From CAWAYR01 sp050250955 (lineage in GTDB: Bacteria > Acidobacteriota > Vicinamibacteria > Vicinamibacterales > UBA2999), in NCBI GenBank assembly GCA_050250955.1, contig JBFWNR010000007.1, forward strand, positions 62,001 to 126,000: a stretch of 64,000 bases of DNA. Direction: 5' to 3'. This document shows positions 36,918-44,929 of the stretch, in pieces. The translations under genes were made by a program, and so were the position numbers. The notes beneath the pieces are model-generated. The model did not search any database. It was not told where the DNA came from and worked only from the letters and a program-made list of their open reading frames with translations. How positions within the stretch are numbered: position 1 is the first letter of the stretch; each line of letters begins with the position of its first letter.

Positions 36918-38036
36918 ATGGCCGCTTTCCGCCTGTACCAGCGCACGGCCCGGGCGATCGCCGGCTGGAGCGATCCGCTCAGCCGCGACCTGGGCCGGTC
37001 GGGCGACCTGTTCGTCGCCCGTTTCCGGCTCGGGCTGCTGCTCCTGCTCACCCTGGTGCCGCTGTCGACGTCGCTGGCCGATCCCGGCCAGGTCGAGCAC
37101 TGGCTCGGCCTGGCCTCGATCGGCGTCGCGCTGGCGTTCGCGGTGTGGTTCGAGCGGCTGGCGGCGCGCGACGATCCGCCGTGGTGGCTGGGCTTTGCGA
37201 CCAGCCAGTTCGACGTCGCCGTGATCTCGCTCGGCTTCGTCAGCTTCATCCTGGCTGGACGGCCGATCGTCGCCTCGAACAGCCTGGTGCACTACACGAT
37301 GTACTTCGTGGCCCTGGCCGGCACCGGGCTGCGCTACGACCCGCGGGTGTGCCTGGCCGCCGGCGGCGCCGCCGTGCTCCAGTACGCGGCCATCGTCGCC
37401 TGGGTGGGCCTGCAGGAGCCGGCGGTGTGGGCCGTCGAGCCGGTCTACGGCACCTTCCAGTGGGACTCGCAGGTGAGTCGCCTGCAGCTCATCGCCGTCG
37501 CCACCATCATTCACGCCGCCGTGGTGGTCCGCTCGCGGGCGTTCTGGCTCGACTCGATGCGCGATCCGCTCACCGGGCTCTTCAACCGCGGCTTCTTCGA
37601 CGACAGCCTGGCCCGGCTGGTGCGCGGCCAGTCGCAGCGGACCCGGCCCTTCACCCTCGCCCTCATCGACCTCGACGAGTTCAAGGCCGTCAACGACCGC
37701 TTCGGACACCAGGCCGGCGACGACGCGCTGCGTTACGCCGCCGACCGGCTGCGCGACGCCTTCCGCGACGACGACGTCATCGCCCGCTACGGCGGCGAGG
37801 AGTTCGCGGTGCTGGTCCAGGCCGACCGCGACACCGCGGTGGCCCGTCTCGACGCCTGGCGGGAGGCGCTGGCCGGCGGGTCGCGCCGTCCGGCGCTGTC
37901 GGCGAGCGTCGGCCTGGCCAGCCTGCCGGAAGACGGCCGCCACGCATCGGCGCTCCTCGACGTCGCCGATCGCCGCCTGTACGCCGCCAAGGCGGCCGGG
38001 CGCAACCGCGTCATCGCCGAAGGGCACGCCGCGTGA
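36918..38036 (+). CDS. Membrane diguanylate cyclase (GGDEF)
   Basis: The 372-residue protein makes cyclic di-GMP. About six hydrophobic segments (residues about 35-205) form a membrane sensor, followed by a GGDEF domain (about 210-370) starting at DPLTGLFNRGFF. The active site G292-G-E-E-F296 is intact, and RDDD five residues upstream fits the RxxD product-inhibition site. It looks active and feedback-controlled. AGAGGAG abuts the ATG with no spacing, so the ribosome-binding site is unusual; no better start is visible. It overlaps the NHL gene by GTGA. Confidence 0.92.
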   Translation: MAAFRLYQRTARAIAGWSDPLSRDLGRSGDLFVARFRLGLLLLLTLVPLSTSLADPGQVEHWLGLASIGVALAFAVWFERLAARDDPPWWLGFATSQFDVAVISLGFVSFILAGRPIVASNSLVHYTMYFVALAGTGLRYDPRVCLAAGGAAVLQYAAIVAWVGLQEPAVWAVEPVYGTFQWDSQVSRLQLIAVATIIHAAVVVRSRAFWLDSMRDPLTGLFNRGFFDDSLARLVRGQSQRTRPFTLALIDLDEFKAVNDRFGHQAGDDALRYAADRLRDAFRDDDVIARYGGEEFAVLVQADRDTAVARLDAWREALAGGSRRPALSASVGLASLPEDGRHASALLDVADRRLYAAKAAGRNRVIAEGHAA

Positions 38037-39166
38037 ACGCCCCGCCGCTGCGGCCGCCCGCCGTCGTCGCCTGGGCGGTCGTCGTCCTGGCGGCACTGGC
38101 GGGCGCGGAACGGGTCGCCACCCGGACGGCGGCGCAGTCCACCGCGCCGCCGCGCTTCGCGGTCGATCCGGCCTGGCCGACGCTGCCGCCGCAGTGGACG
38201 CTGGGGCAGGTCACCGGCGTCGCCGTGGACGCCCGCGACCACGTGTGGGTGCTGCACCGGCCGTGGTCACTGACCGACGACGAGAAGGCCCAGAACCCGG
38301 AGGCCGCGTGCTGCACGGCGGCGCCGCCGGTGCTGGAGTTCGACGCCGACGGCCGCTACCTCAACGGCTGGGGTGGACCGGGCGCCGGCTTCGAGTGGCC
38401 CGAGGACGAGCACGCCATCCACGTCGACCACAAGCGCCACGTCTGGATCACCTCGGCCGGCGGCCCGCGGCTGGCCGGCGGCAGGGAGAACCAGATCCTC
38501 AAGTTCACCAGCGACGGCCGCTTCCTGCTGCAGATCGGACGGCGCGGGCAGAGCCGCGGCTCGCTCGACCCGGCCAACGTCAACAACGCCGCCGACCTCT
38601 ACGTCGAGCCCACCGCCAACGAGCTCTACGTCGCCGACGGCTACGTCAACCGCCGCGTCGCCGTCTTCGACGCCGACACCGGCGCCTTCAAGCGGATGTG
38701 GGGCGCCTACGGCAAGCCGCCCGACGACGCCGCGTCGCGGGCCGTGACCTACGACGGCCCGCCGCCGGCGCAGTTCACCCTGGTCCACGGCATCCGCGTG
38801 TCGCAGGACGGCAAGGTCTACGTCGCCGACCGCCGCAACAATCGCATGCAGGTCTTCTCGACCGCCGGCGTCTTCGAGCGCGAGATCTTCGTCGAGCGGC
38901 CGACCCGGCTGCTCGGCACGGCGTTCTCGGTGGCGTTCTCCCCCGATCGCGCGCAGCGCTGGCTCTATCTGGCCGACGCCGGCAACGGCAGAGTGCACGT
39001 CTACGATCGCGCGACGCTCACCGAGGTCACGGCGATTGGCCGCATCGGCCGCTACGCCGGACAGTTCGTGTTCCTCCACGCGCTGGCCGTGGACTCGCGC
39101 GGCGACCTCTACACGGCGGAAGTCGGCACCGGGCGACGGGTGCAGAAGTTCGTCGCCGGACGCTGA
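38033..39166 (+). CDS. Exported NHL-repeat (six-bladed propeller) protein
   Basis: The 377-residue protein starts at GTG 38033, overlapping the stop of the diguanylate cyclase gene. After an N-terminal anchor it contains beta-propeller NHL-type repeats with recurrent V-D-x-x-x-H/VWV and LYVADGYVNRRVAVFD, VYVADRRNNRMQVF and LYLADAGNGRVHVYD units. The closest enzyme family is peptidyl-alpha-hydroxyglycine alpha-amidating lyase-like, but catalysis cannot be claimed. It may be a periplasmic binding protein or lyase; coupling to a GGDEF protein hints at a signalling link (inference). Confidence 0.8.
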   Translation: MNAPPLRPPAVVAWAVVVLAALAGAERVATRTAAQSTAPPRFAVDPAWPTLPPQWTLGQVTGVAVDARDHVWVLHRPWSLTDDEKAQNPEAACCTAAPPVLEFDADGRYLNGWGGPGAGFEWPEDEHAIHVDHKRHVWITSAGGPRLAGGRENQILKFTSDGRFLLQIGRRGQSRGSLDPANVNNAADLYVEPTANELYVADGYVNRRVAVFDADTGAFKRMWGAYGKPPDDAASRAVTYDGPPPAQFTLVHGIRVSQDGKVYVADRRNNRMQVFSTAGVFEREIFVERPTRLLGTAFSVAFSPDRAQRWLYLADAGNGRVHVYDRATLTEVTAIGRIGRYAGQFVFLHALAVDSRGDLYTAEVGTGRRVQKFVAGR

Positions 39167-39196
39167 CGGCCGGCGCTGGCGGTCGGGGCACCCGCG

Positions 39197-39649
39197 CTAC
39201 CGGGCTCGCGCGCGCAGCGCAGCGAGGAACGCGTCGGGATCGGCGGGGCTGACGAGGACACTGTAGCCGGCCGTGGTCGGCACGTACACCGCGCGACGCC
39301 GGTCGGTCAGAAACAGCAGCGCCCGCTCGCCGTTCTGCAGCCGGAACCATCCCGCCTGGTAACCGGGCAGTCCCGTGCCCATGGTGCGGGACTGCGGCGC
39401 GAGCCCGGGTTCGGCGGCGAACTCGACCCGCCGGGCGTCGTGGCCGCGCAGCTCCGTCCAGGGGATGGTGCGTCCGTACCAGTCGCCGTGGAGCTGCAGG
39501 CCCGCCGGCGTCACGATGAATCGCGCCGACCGCGACGCGACGACCGAACGGCCCAGCAGGAGCCCCACCAGGACCAGCACGCCGACGACGATGGCGGGCA
39601 CCACCCACAGTGCGCGCGTGGCCGCTGGGGCAATCGAGAAGGTCTCCAT
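39197..39649 (-). CDS. Small membrane protein with bacterial PH-like domain
   Basis: The 150-residue product has an N-terminal membrane segment (residues about 12-35) followed by a beta-rich domain: FIVTPAGLQLHGDWYGRTIPWTELRG and a late LLFLTDRRRAVYVPT. This resembles bPH_5/bPH_6 domains of short membrane proteins, which usually follow an FxVxxxGL-x4-Y-G pattern. Function unknown. It is downstream of the HpcH/HpaI-like gene on the same strand (23 bp), so they may be co-transcribed. Confidence 0.7.
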   Translation of the reverse strand: METFSIAPAATRALWVVPAIVVGVLVLVGLLLGRSVVASRSARFIVTPAGLQLHGDWYGRTIPWTELRGHDARRVEFAAEPGLAPQSRTMGTGLPGYQAGWFRLQNGERALLFLTDRRRAVYVPTTAGYSVLVSPADPDAFLAALRARAR

Positions 39650-39672
39650 GGCGCCCGCCGACGGCTGACGGC

Positions 39673-40539
39673 TCAACGCCCCGCGGCGGCGCGCCCGGCG
39701 CGGATCACCGCGTCGGTGTCGCTGCCCATCGCCAACAGGCCGAGGAAGCCTTCCTTGACGCGCTGGGCGACGTCGCCGGCGCCGGCGGTGAGCATGTTGA
39801 CCAGTTTCGTGCGCTTCGTCTCGGCCAGGAGCGCCTGGTTGCCGGCTTCGGCCGCCTTGCGGTCGCCCTTCAGCGCCTGGGTCAAACTGCCGATGCCGCA
39901 CGCCAGCACGCTGTAGCCGCCGATGTCGGCGATCTGCGCCGCCTGCTCCATCGCCCGCGGGTCCTCCAGCATCATCATGGCGATGACGGTGCCGCCCGGG
40001 TTGGCCGCCGACCACACGTCGGCGCGGGCGTCGGAGAACAGGCTGACCACCTGCCGGCCGTGGTCGAGGTTCTCGACGTGCGGAATGGTCACGCCATCGG
40101 CGCCCATCGCCAGGATCTCCTTGATGCGCTGACCGGTCACCTGCGGCCCGGCGTCGGCGAGCGATGGAATGCGGACGAGCAGCGTCTTGCGGCCGGGTGT
40201 GCCGCGCTTCCCGAGCCCCTCGCTCACCGCCATGACGGCGTTGCGGTCGTAGGCGCCCTCCAGATTGAGGAACACGAAGTCGAGGAGCGGATTGGCCTGC
40301 AGCTTCGCGGCGCCGGCCGCGGTGTAGACCGCCGGACCGCGGTTCGGGCCGCGCGGGGCGGGGTTCTCGTCGGGCACGAAGACACCGAACGCCGTCTTCC
40401 CCGCCGCCCACAAATCGAGCACGCCGGGGCGGGCGGTGGCGCCGCCGCCCTGCGCGCCGACGCCCGTCGCCATCCCCGCGCCGACCGCCGCCACCACCAT
40501 CATCGCCGCCGCCCGTCTCGACATCCCGCCTCCCGTCAT
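39673..40539 (-). CDS. Exported HpcH/HpaI aldolase-like protein
   Basis: The 288-residue protein resembles the HpcH/HpaI aldolase (citrate lyase beta) family with LLDFVFLNLEG near residue 85, RIPS around residue 125, ADGVTIPHVEN near residue 150 and a MMMLEDPRAM segment near residue 190. Unlike cytoplasmic relatives it has a signal peptide (cleavage near GVGAQ). The LED pattern replaces the usual metal-binding IET, so activity is doubtful. ATG 40539 has TAAGAT 9 bases upstream; an alternative ATG at 40524 has GGGAGG just before it and also gives a signal peptide. Confidence 0.7.
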   Translation of the reverse strand: MTGGGMSRRAAAMMVVAAVGAGMATGVGAQGGGATARPGVLDLWAAGKTAFGVFVPDENPAPRGPNRGPAVYTAAGAAKLQANPLLDFVFLNLEGAYDRNAVMAVSEGLGKRGTPGRKTLLVRIPSLADAGPQVTGQRIKEILAMGADGVTIPHVENLDHGRQVVSLFSDARADVWSAANPGGTVIAMMMLEDPRAMEQAAQIADIGGYSVLACGIGSLTQALKGDRKAAEAGNQALLAETKRTKLVNMLTAGAGDVAQRVKEGFLGLLAMGSDTDAVIRAGRAAAGR

Positions 40540-40548
40540 GCGGCGGCG

Positions 40549-40554
40549 ATCTTA
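40549..40554 (-). promoter_or_regulatory. -10 box of the HpcH/HpaI-like gene
   Basis: TAAGAT (minus strand) ends 9 bases before ATG 40539; the same hexamer serves the tRNA-Pro gene. Confidence 0.4.
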
Positions 40555-40626
40555 CCCTGTCGCGCCGGTCTGCCGCGGCCACCTCGACCGGAGTTCGGCC
40601 GATCCGGACCGCCGCGAGGCTCACGC

Positions 40627-40632
40627 TATGAT
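40627..40632 (+). promoter_or_regulatory. -10 box, leaderless amidase operon
   Basis: TATGAT ends 5 bases before GTG 40638 and 8 before the next in-frame GTG at 40641. No ribosome-binding site is visible. Confidence 0.5.
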
Positions 40633-40637
40633 GGACG

Positions 40638-42212
40638 GTGGTGCGCCGTCTCATCGCGTTCGCCGTCGCTGCCGGCTCCGCGCTCGTCGTCGTGTCAGGC
40701 TCCGTGGCCCAGGGCCAGGCGCCGGCGCCGATCACGATCCTCACGGCGCAGAACCGGCGCGCGCTCGCCGTCACCACCCTGAACGGCGCCGACTACCTGG
40801 CCCTGGACGAAGTCGCAGCGGCGTTCGGCCTCACGTCACGCGACGATCGCGTGACCGGCGCGGCCACGCTGAGCGCCGGCGAGCGGTCCGCCGTGCTGAC
40901 CCCGGACCGCACCGTCGTCTCGGTGCAGGGGCGCCTGGTCTCGCTGGCGGCGCCGCCGCTGCGCCAGGACGGCCGGCTGTTCGTCACGCCCGAGTTCGTG
41001 ACCCGGGCGGTGGCCCTGCTCATCGAGCAGCGCATCGAGTACCGCCGCGCCGGCCGCCTGCTGGTGCTCGGCGACCTGCGCGTCCCGCGTGTGATGGTGC
41101 GGGGCGAGTACGGCGGCACGGCGGCGCAGGTGGTCTTCGAGATCACTCCGGCTACCGACGCGACGGTCACGGCCGGAGCCGGGCAGCTCGCCGTGACGTT
41201 CTCGGCCGACGCGCTCGACGCGGTGATTCCCGCGGTGCCGGCCCAGGGGTTCCTGCAGGCGATCCGCGCCGGCGACACCGCGACGACGCTCGTGCTCGTC
41301 ACCGGCCCGCGCTTTGCGTCGCACCGGGCCACGACCCAGGCCGTCGACGCCGGCACGACCCGCCTGGTCGTCGACCTGCTGCCGGCCGGCGCCGACACGG
41401 CCCCGCCGCCGGCCTCGGCACCGCCCGTGACGCCGACCGCTCCGGCCGGCCCGCCGGGCGCCACGGCGCCGGCGCCGGTCCTGACGCCCGGAGCGACCAT
41501 GGCGGCCCTCGGCGATCCGCCCCGCTCGTCGGGCGTCCGCACGGTGGTGCTCGACCCCGGACACGGCGGCGACGCCAATGGCACCGAGGGCCCGGGCGGC
41601 ACGCTGGAGAAGACGGTCACCCTGAGCGTGAGCCGCAAGGTGAAGGCGCTCATCGAGAGCCGCCTCGGACTGCGGGTGATCATGACCCGCGACGACGATC
41701 GCACGCTGGACCAGGATCAGCGGGCCGCCATCGCCAACAACAACCACGCCGACCTGTTCGTCAGCATTCACGCCAACGCCGCGGTGCGCCCGGTGGTGCG
41801 GGGCGCCGAGGTCTACTACCTGAGCGTCGATCGCGCCGACCTGGAAGCCCGCCGCCGCGCCGACGCGGCGCCCACGGCGCTGCCGCAGCTGGGCGGCGGC
41901 ATGCGGGCGATCGAGCTGATCCTCTGGGAGGCGGCCCAGGCCCGCTACCTGGAGCAGTCGGCGCGGCTGGCCACCATCATCGAAGCCAGCATGCGCAGCC
42001 GCGTCGAGATGAGCCCCCGGCCGCTCCAGCAGGCGCCCTTCCGCGTGCTGGTCGGCGCCAACATGCCGGCGGTGCTGGTCGAAATCGGCTACCTCTCCAA
42101 CCCGGAGGAGGAAAAGGCGCTGGCGTCGGGCGCGCACCAGGACCGGATCGCCGGCGCCGTCTTCGACGCCATCAGCCGCTACCGCGACGAGGTCGAACGC
42201 CCGGCGCCATGA
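40638..42212 (+). CDS. N-acetylmuramoyl-L-alanine amidase with AMIN-like domain
   Basis: The 524-residue periplasmic enzyme cuts the amide between muramic acid and the stem peptide. It has a signal peptide, a copper-amine-oxidase-like N-terminal region, an AMIN-like beta domain (about residues 150-245), a Pro/Ala-rich linker (about 255-295) and an Amidase_3 domain. Zinc ligands are visible: DPGHGG (His309), the Glu in TLEKTV, and His in SIHANA; VEIGYLSN holds the catalytic Glu. It leads a coupled operon with a GerMN protein, rph and rdgB. Confidence 0.92.
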   Translation: MVRRLIAFAVAAGSALVVVSGSVAQGQAPAPITILTAQNRRALAVTTLNGADYLALDEVAAAFGLTSRDDRVTGAATLSAGERSAVLTPDRTVVSVQGRLVSLAAPPLRQDGRLFVTPEFVTRAVALLIEQRIEYRRAGRLLVLGDLRVPRVMVRGEYGGTAAQVVFEITPATDATVTAGAGQLAVTFSADALDAVIPAVPAQGFLQAIRAGDTATTLVLVTGPRFASHRATTQAVDAGTTRLVVDLLPAGADTAPPPASAPPVTPTAPAGPPGATAPAPVLTPGATMAALGDPPRSSGVRTVVLDPGHGGDANGTEGPGGTLEKTVTLSVSRKVKALIESRLGLRVIMTRDDDRTLDQDQRAAIANNNHADLFVSIHANAAVRPVVRGAEVYYLSVDRADLEARRRADAAPTALPQLGGGMRAIELILWEAAQARYLEQSARLATIIEASMRSRVEMSPRPLQQAPFRVLVGANMPAVLVEIGYLSNPEEEKALASGAHQDRIAGAVFDAISRYRDEVERPAP

Positions 42213-42796
42213 ACGGCCGTCGTCTCGCAGTGGGCGCCCTGGTCGCGGCGGTGGTCGTGGCCCTCGGCTGGGCGATGTTCGCGGCGCTCGGGCGGCGTCT
42301 GGCGGCGCCGACTCCGGATGCGGAGCCGGCGGCCACCGTCGCCCCGGCGCCGGCGTCGGCCGGTCCGCAGATCGCCGCCACCCTCTACTTCGCGTCCGAA
42401 GACGGCGCCAGCCTGGTCGGCGTCACCCAGGACGTGCCGCTCGGCGACACCCCGGTCGCCCAGGCCCGCGCGCTCGTCGAGGCCCAGCTCGCCGCCGAGC
42501 CGCCGGCGCCGCTGGCCCGCGCCGTACCGGCCGGCGTGACCCTGCGCGGCGTGTTCCTGCCCGGCGGCGACGACGCCTACGTCGATCTCGACGCCGCGGT
42601 CCGCACCGCCCTGCCCGGCGGGTCGCACAACGAGCTGATGGCCGTCTACGCCATCGTCTCGGTGCTCACCACCAACCTCTCGCCGGTGGCCCGCGTGCAG
42701 ATCATCGTCGACGGCCGCGAAGTCGACACTTTGAACGGACATGTGGACTTGCGCGAGCCGTTACGGAAAAATGAGGCGCTCATCCGCACCCCATGA
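42209..42796 (+). CDS. GerMN-domain protein, membrane-anchored
   Basis: The 195-residue protein has an N-terminal membrane anchor (residues about 7-28), an Ala/Pro-rich spacer and one GerMN domain (about 55-190; LYFASEDGASLVGV, AVPAGVTLRGVFL, AVYAIVSVLT and VQIIVDGREVDTL). GerMN proteins are lipoproteins or anchored proteins linked to sporulation or cell-wall work. Its ATG overlaps the amidase stop (ATGA) and its stop overlaps rph, so all three are translationally coupled. It probably assists the amidase in the periplasm (inference). Confidence 0.88.
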   Translation: MNGRRLAVGALVAAVVVALGWAMFAALGRRLAAPTPDAEPAATVAPAPASAGPQIAATLYFASEDGASLVGVTQDVPLGDTPVAQARALVEAQLAAEPPAPLARAVPAGVTLRGVFLPGGDDAYVDLDAAVRTALPGGSHNELMAVYAIVSVLTTNLSPVARVQIIVDGREVDTLNGHVDLREPLRKNEALIRTP

Positions 42797-43524
42797 CCCG
42801 ACAGTTCGATCGCGCGCCCGGCGACCTCCGCCCCGTCACCCTCACCCCCCACTACCTCGCCCACGCCGAAGGCTCGGTGCTCATCGAGGTCGGCCACACC
42901 AAGGTGATCTGCACCGCCTCGGTGGAGGACCGCGTGCCGCCGTTCCTGCGCGGCAGCGGCAAGGGCTGGGTAACCGCCGAATACGGCATGCTGCCGCGGG
43001 CGACCAACACCCGGACGGCGCGTGAGGCCGCGCAGGGCAAGGTCGGCGGCCGGACCATGGAGATCCAGCGGCTCATCGGCCGCTCGATGCGCTCGGTGGT
43101 GCGCCTGGAGCGGCTGGGCGAGCGGACCCTGTGGCTCGACTGCGACGTGATCCAGGCCGACGGCGGCACCCGCACGGCGTCGATCACCGGCGCGTTCGTC
43201 GCCATGGTGCTGGCCTTCGGCCGGCTGCGCGACGCCGACCAGCTCGCCACCATTCCGGTCAACGACTACGTCGCCGCCACCAGCGTCGGCATCGTCGCCG
43301 GCATGCCGCTGCTCGACCTCGCCTACGAGGAGGACTCGAAGGCCGAGGTCGACATGAACGTCGTCAAGACCGGCGACGGACGCTTCGTCGAAGTCCAGGG
43401 CACGGCGGAGAGCGAGCCGTTCGATCAGCCGGCGCTCGACGGCCTGCTCGCCCTGGCGAGCCAGGGCATCGACGCCCTCATCGGTCACCAGCGGGCGATC
43501 GTCGGCCGGATCCTCGGCCGGTAG
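42793..43524 (+). CDS. rph: Ribonuclease PH
   Basis: The 243-residue phosphorolytic exoribonuclease trims tRNA 3' ends. It has the RNase PH layout: RPVTLTPHYLAHAEGSVLIEVG at the start, GWVTAEYGMLPRAT, GGRTMEIQRLIGRSMR, ADGGTRTASITGAFVA and DLAYEEDSKAEVDMNVV with the conserved acidic metal residues. Length is typical. It overlaps the GerMN gene by ATGA. The tRNA-Pro gene lies 2.5 kb downstream but is unrelated in transcription. Confidence 0.97.
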   Translation: MTRQFDRAPGDLRPVTLTPHYLAHAEGSVLIEVGHTKVICTASVEDRVPPFLRGSGKGWVTAEYGMLPRATNTRTAREAAQGKVGGRTMEIQRLIGRSMRSVVRLERLGERTLWLDCDVIQADGGTRTASITGAFVAMVLAFGRLRDADQLATIPVNDYVAATSVGIVAGMPLLDLAYEEDSKAEVDMNVVKTGDGRFVEVQGTAESEPFDQPALDGLLALASQGIDALIGHQRAIVGRILGR

Positions 43525-43535
43525 CCGCGGGCCCG

Positions 43536-44126
43536 ATGCCGCGACTCGTGCTGGCCACCACGAATCGCGACAAGGTGCGCGAGTTCCTGGCCCTGGTCGC
43601 CGGCCGCGGGCTCGACATTCAGACCCTGGCCGACCTGCCGCCGCTCGATGCGCCCGACGAGACCGGCGCGACGTTCGCCGACAACGCCCGGCTGAAGGCC
43701 CTGGCCTACGCCCGCCACCTCCCGGGACTCGTCGTCGCCGAGGACTCCGGGCTCGAGATCGACGCCATGCACGGCGAACCGGGCGTGCGATCGGCCCGCT
43801 ACCTGTCACCGACCGCCACCTATCCCGAACGCTTCGCGGCGATCTTCGACCGGCTGCGCGACGTCCCCGACCCGCTGCGCACCGCCCGTTTCGTCTGCGC
43901 CATCGCGGTCGCCGATGGCGACCGGGTGTGCTTCGAGACCCAGGGCGTCGTTGCCGGCCGCATCACCCGGGCCGCTGCCGGCCGCGGCGGGTTCGGCTAC
44001 GATCCGATCTTCTTCAGCCCCAAGCTCGGCTGTACGCTGGCCGAGGCCGGCGACGCCAAGGGGACGGTGAGCCACCGCGCGCAGGCCGTCGCCGGGCTGG
44101 TCCGCTGGCTCGACGACCTGAAATAA
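43536..44126 (+). CDS. rdgB: Non-canonical purine NTP pyrophosphatase
   Basis: The 196-residue enzyme hydrolyses ITP, dITP and XTP, keeping deaminated purines out of nucleic acids. Family motifs are clear: LATTNRDKVREF at the N-terminus, ETGATFADNARLKA, VVAEDSGLEID with the metal-binding Asp, GVRSARY, RGGFGYDPIFF and VSHRAQA. It follows rph by 11 bp, an order also known from gerM-rph-ysnA of Bacillus subtilis, and precedes a tetR gene by 15 bp. Confidence 0.96.
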   Translation: MPRLVLATTNRDKVREFLALVAGRGLDIQTLADLPPLDAPDETGATFADNARLKALAYARHLPGLVVAEDSGLEIDAMHGEPGVRSARYLSPTATYPERFAAIFDRLRDVPDPLRTARFVCAIAVADGDRVCFETQGVVAGRITRAAAGRGGFGYDPIFFSPKLGCTLAEAGDAKGTVSHRAQAVAGLVRWLDDLK

Positions 44127-44141
44127 TCAGCGTGGCCCCCC

Positions 44142-44768
44142 ATGCTCCAGGAAGAACGTTCGGAACGCAGTCGCACGGCGATTCTCGACGCCGCCCTCGA
44201 CCAGTTCTCGCATCGCGGCTACGGCGCGACCAGCATGCGCGACATCGCCGGCAAGGCCGGGGTCTCCACCGGCAGCGTCTACCACCATTTCCGCGACAAG
44301 GAGTCGATCTTCCAGGCCCTGCTCGAACGCTTCCAGGCGATCACGCAGCGACCCGACTTCCCGATCAACGTCGTCCTCGAAGAAGGCCGCTTCCTCGACG
44401 ACTTCTCCCTGCTCGCCGAGGCGGCCCGCGAGGTGCTGGTGCGCTGGCGGCCGCACGTGGCGCTCTTCTACGTCGATGCCGTGGAGTTCGACGGCCGGCA
44501 CATCCACCGCTTCTACGCCGATCTCGCCGCCCGCTTCGAACGCTTCGCCGAGGACAACCGCGAGCGCCTGGCCCTCGACAGCCGCCTGCGCGACGGCGTT
44601 CCGGTGAGCGTCGCGCTGCTGTTCGCGGTGCGGACGTTCATCTACTACTTCTCGGTCGAGGTGATCTGGGGCGTCGAACACCAGTTCGGGCCGCCGACGC
44701 CGACCTCGGTCGGCATCATGTCCGACATCCTGCAGCACGGCATGCTGCGGCCGGCGCCGCCCCGCTAG
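44142..44768 (+). CDS. TetR/AcrR-family transcriptional regulator
   Basis: The 208-residue repressor-type protein has the N-terminal helix-turn-helix of the family (residues about 10-60): AILDAALDQFSHRGYGATSMRDIAGKAG then VSTGSVYHHFRDKESIF. The C-terminal ligand domain is variable, so the inducer is unknown. It may be co-transcribed with rdgB. Its stop codon TAG forms the end of a terminal inverted repeat of the palindromic element at 44765-44929, so the protein's C-terminus may have been set by that insertion. Confidence 0.9.
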   Translation: MLQEERSERSRTAILDAALDQFSHRGYGATSMRDIAGKAGVSTGSVYHHFRDKESIFQALLERFQAITQRPDFPINVVLEEGRFLDDFSLLAEAAREVLVRWRPHVALFYVDAVEFDGRHIHRFYADLAARFERFAEDNRERLALDSRLRDGVPVSVALLFAVRTFIYYFSVEVIWGVEHQFGPPTPTSVGIMSDILQHGMLRPAPPR

Positions 44769-44929
44769 TGTCCTGGAACCGTGGTTCGGTGACAGGTATT
44801 CGTGGCGCGGCGCCCGGATCGCAAGGCGCGACGACTGAGGATCTGGCGTATATCCGAAGGAGGAGCAACGCCGCGAGGCGGGATGCCCCGCCGGGAATAC
44901 GTCAGCGAACTTCGGTTCCAGGACACTAG
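44765..44929. mobile_element. MITE-like palindromic element, 165 bp
   Basis: The ends CTAGTGTCCTGGAACCG (44765-44781) and CGGTTCCAGGACACTAG (44913-44929) are perfect 17-bp inverted repeats. Imperfect pairing continues inward through GTTCG/CGAAC, GTGAC/GTCAG and GTATTC/GAATAC to about 40 bp. There is no coding capacity. The TA at each outer end would suit a TA-targeting transposase such as the IS630/Tc1 group (inference). Both convergent genes take their TAG stops from the repeat ends. It could also act as a bidirectional terminator hairpin. Confidence 0.7.
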
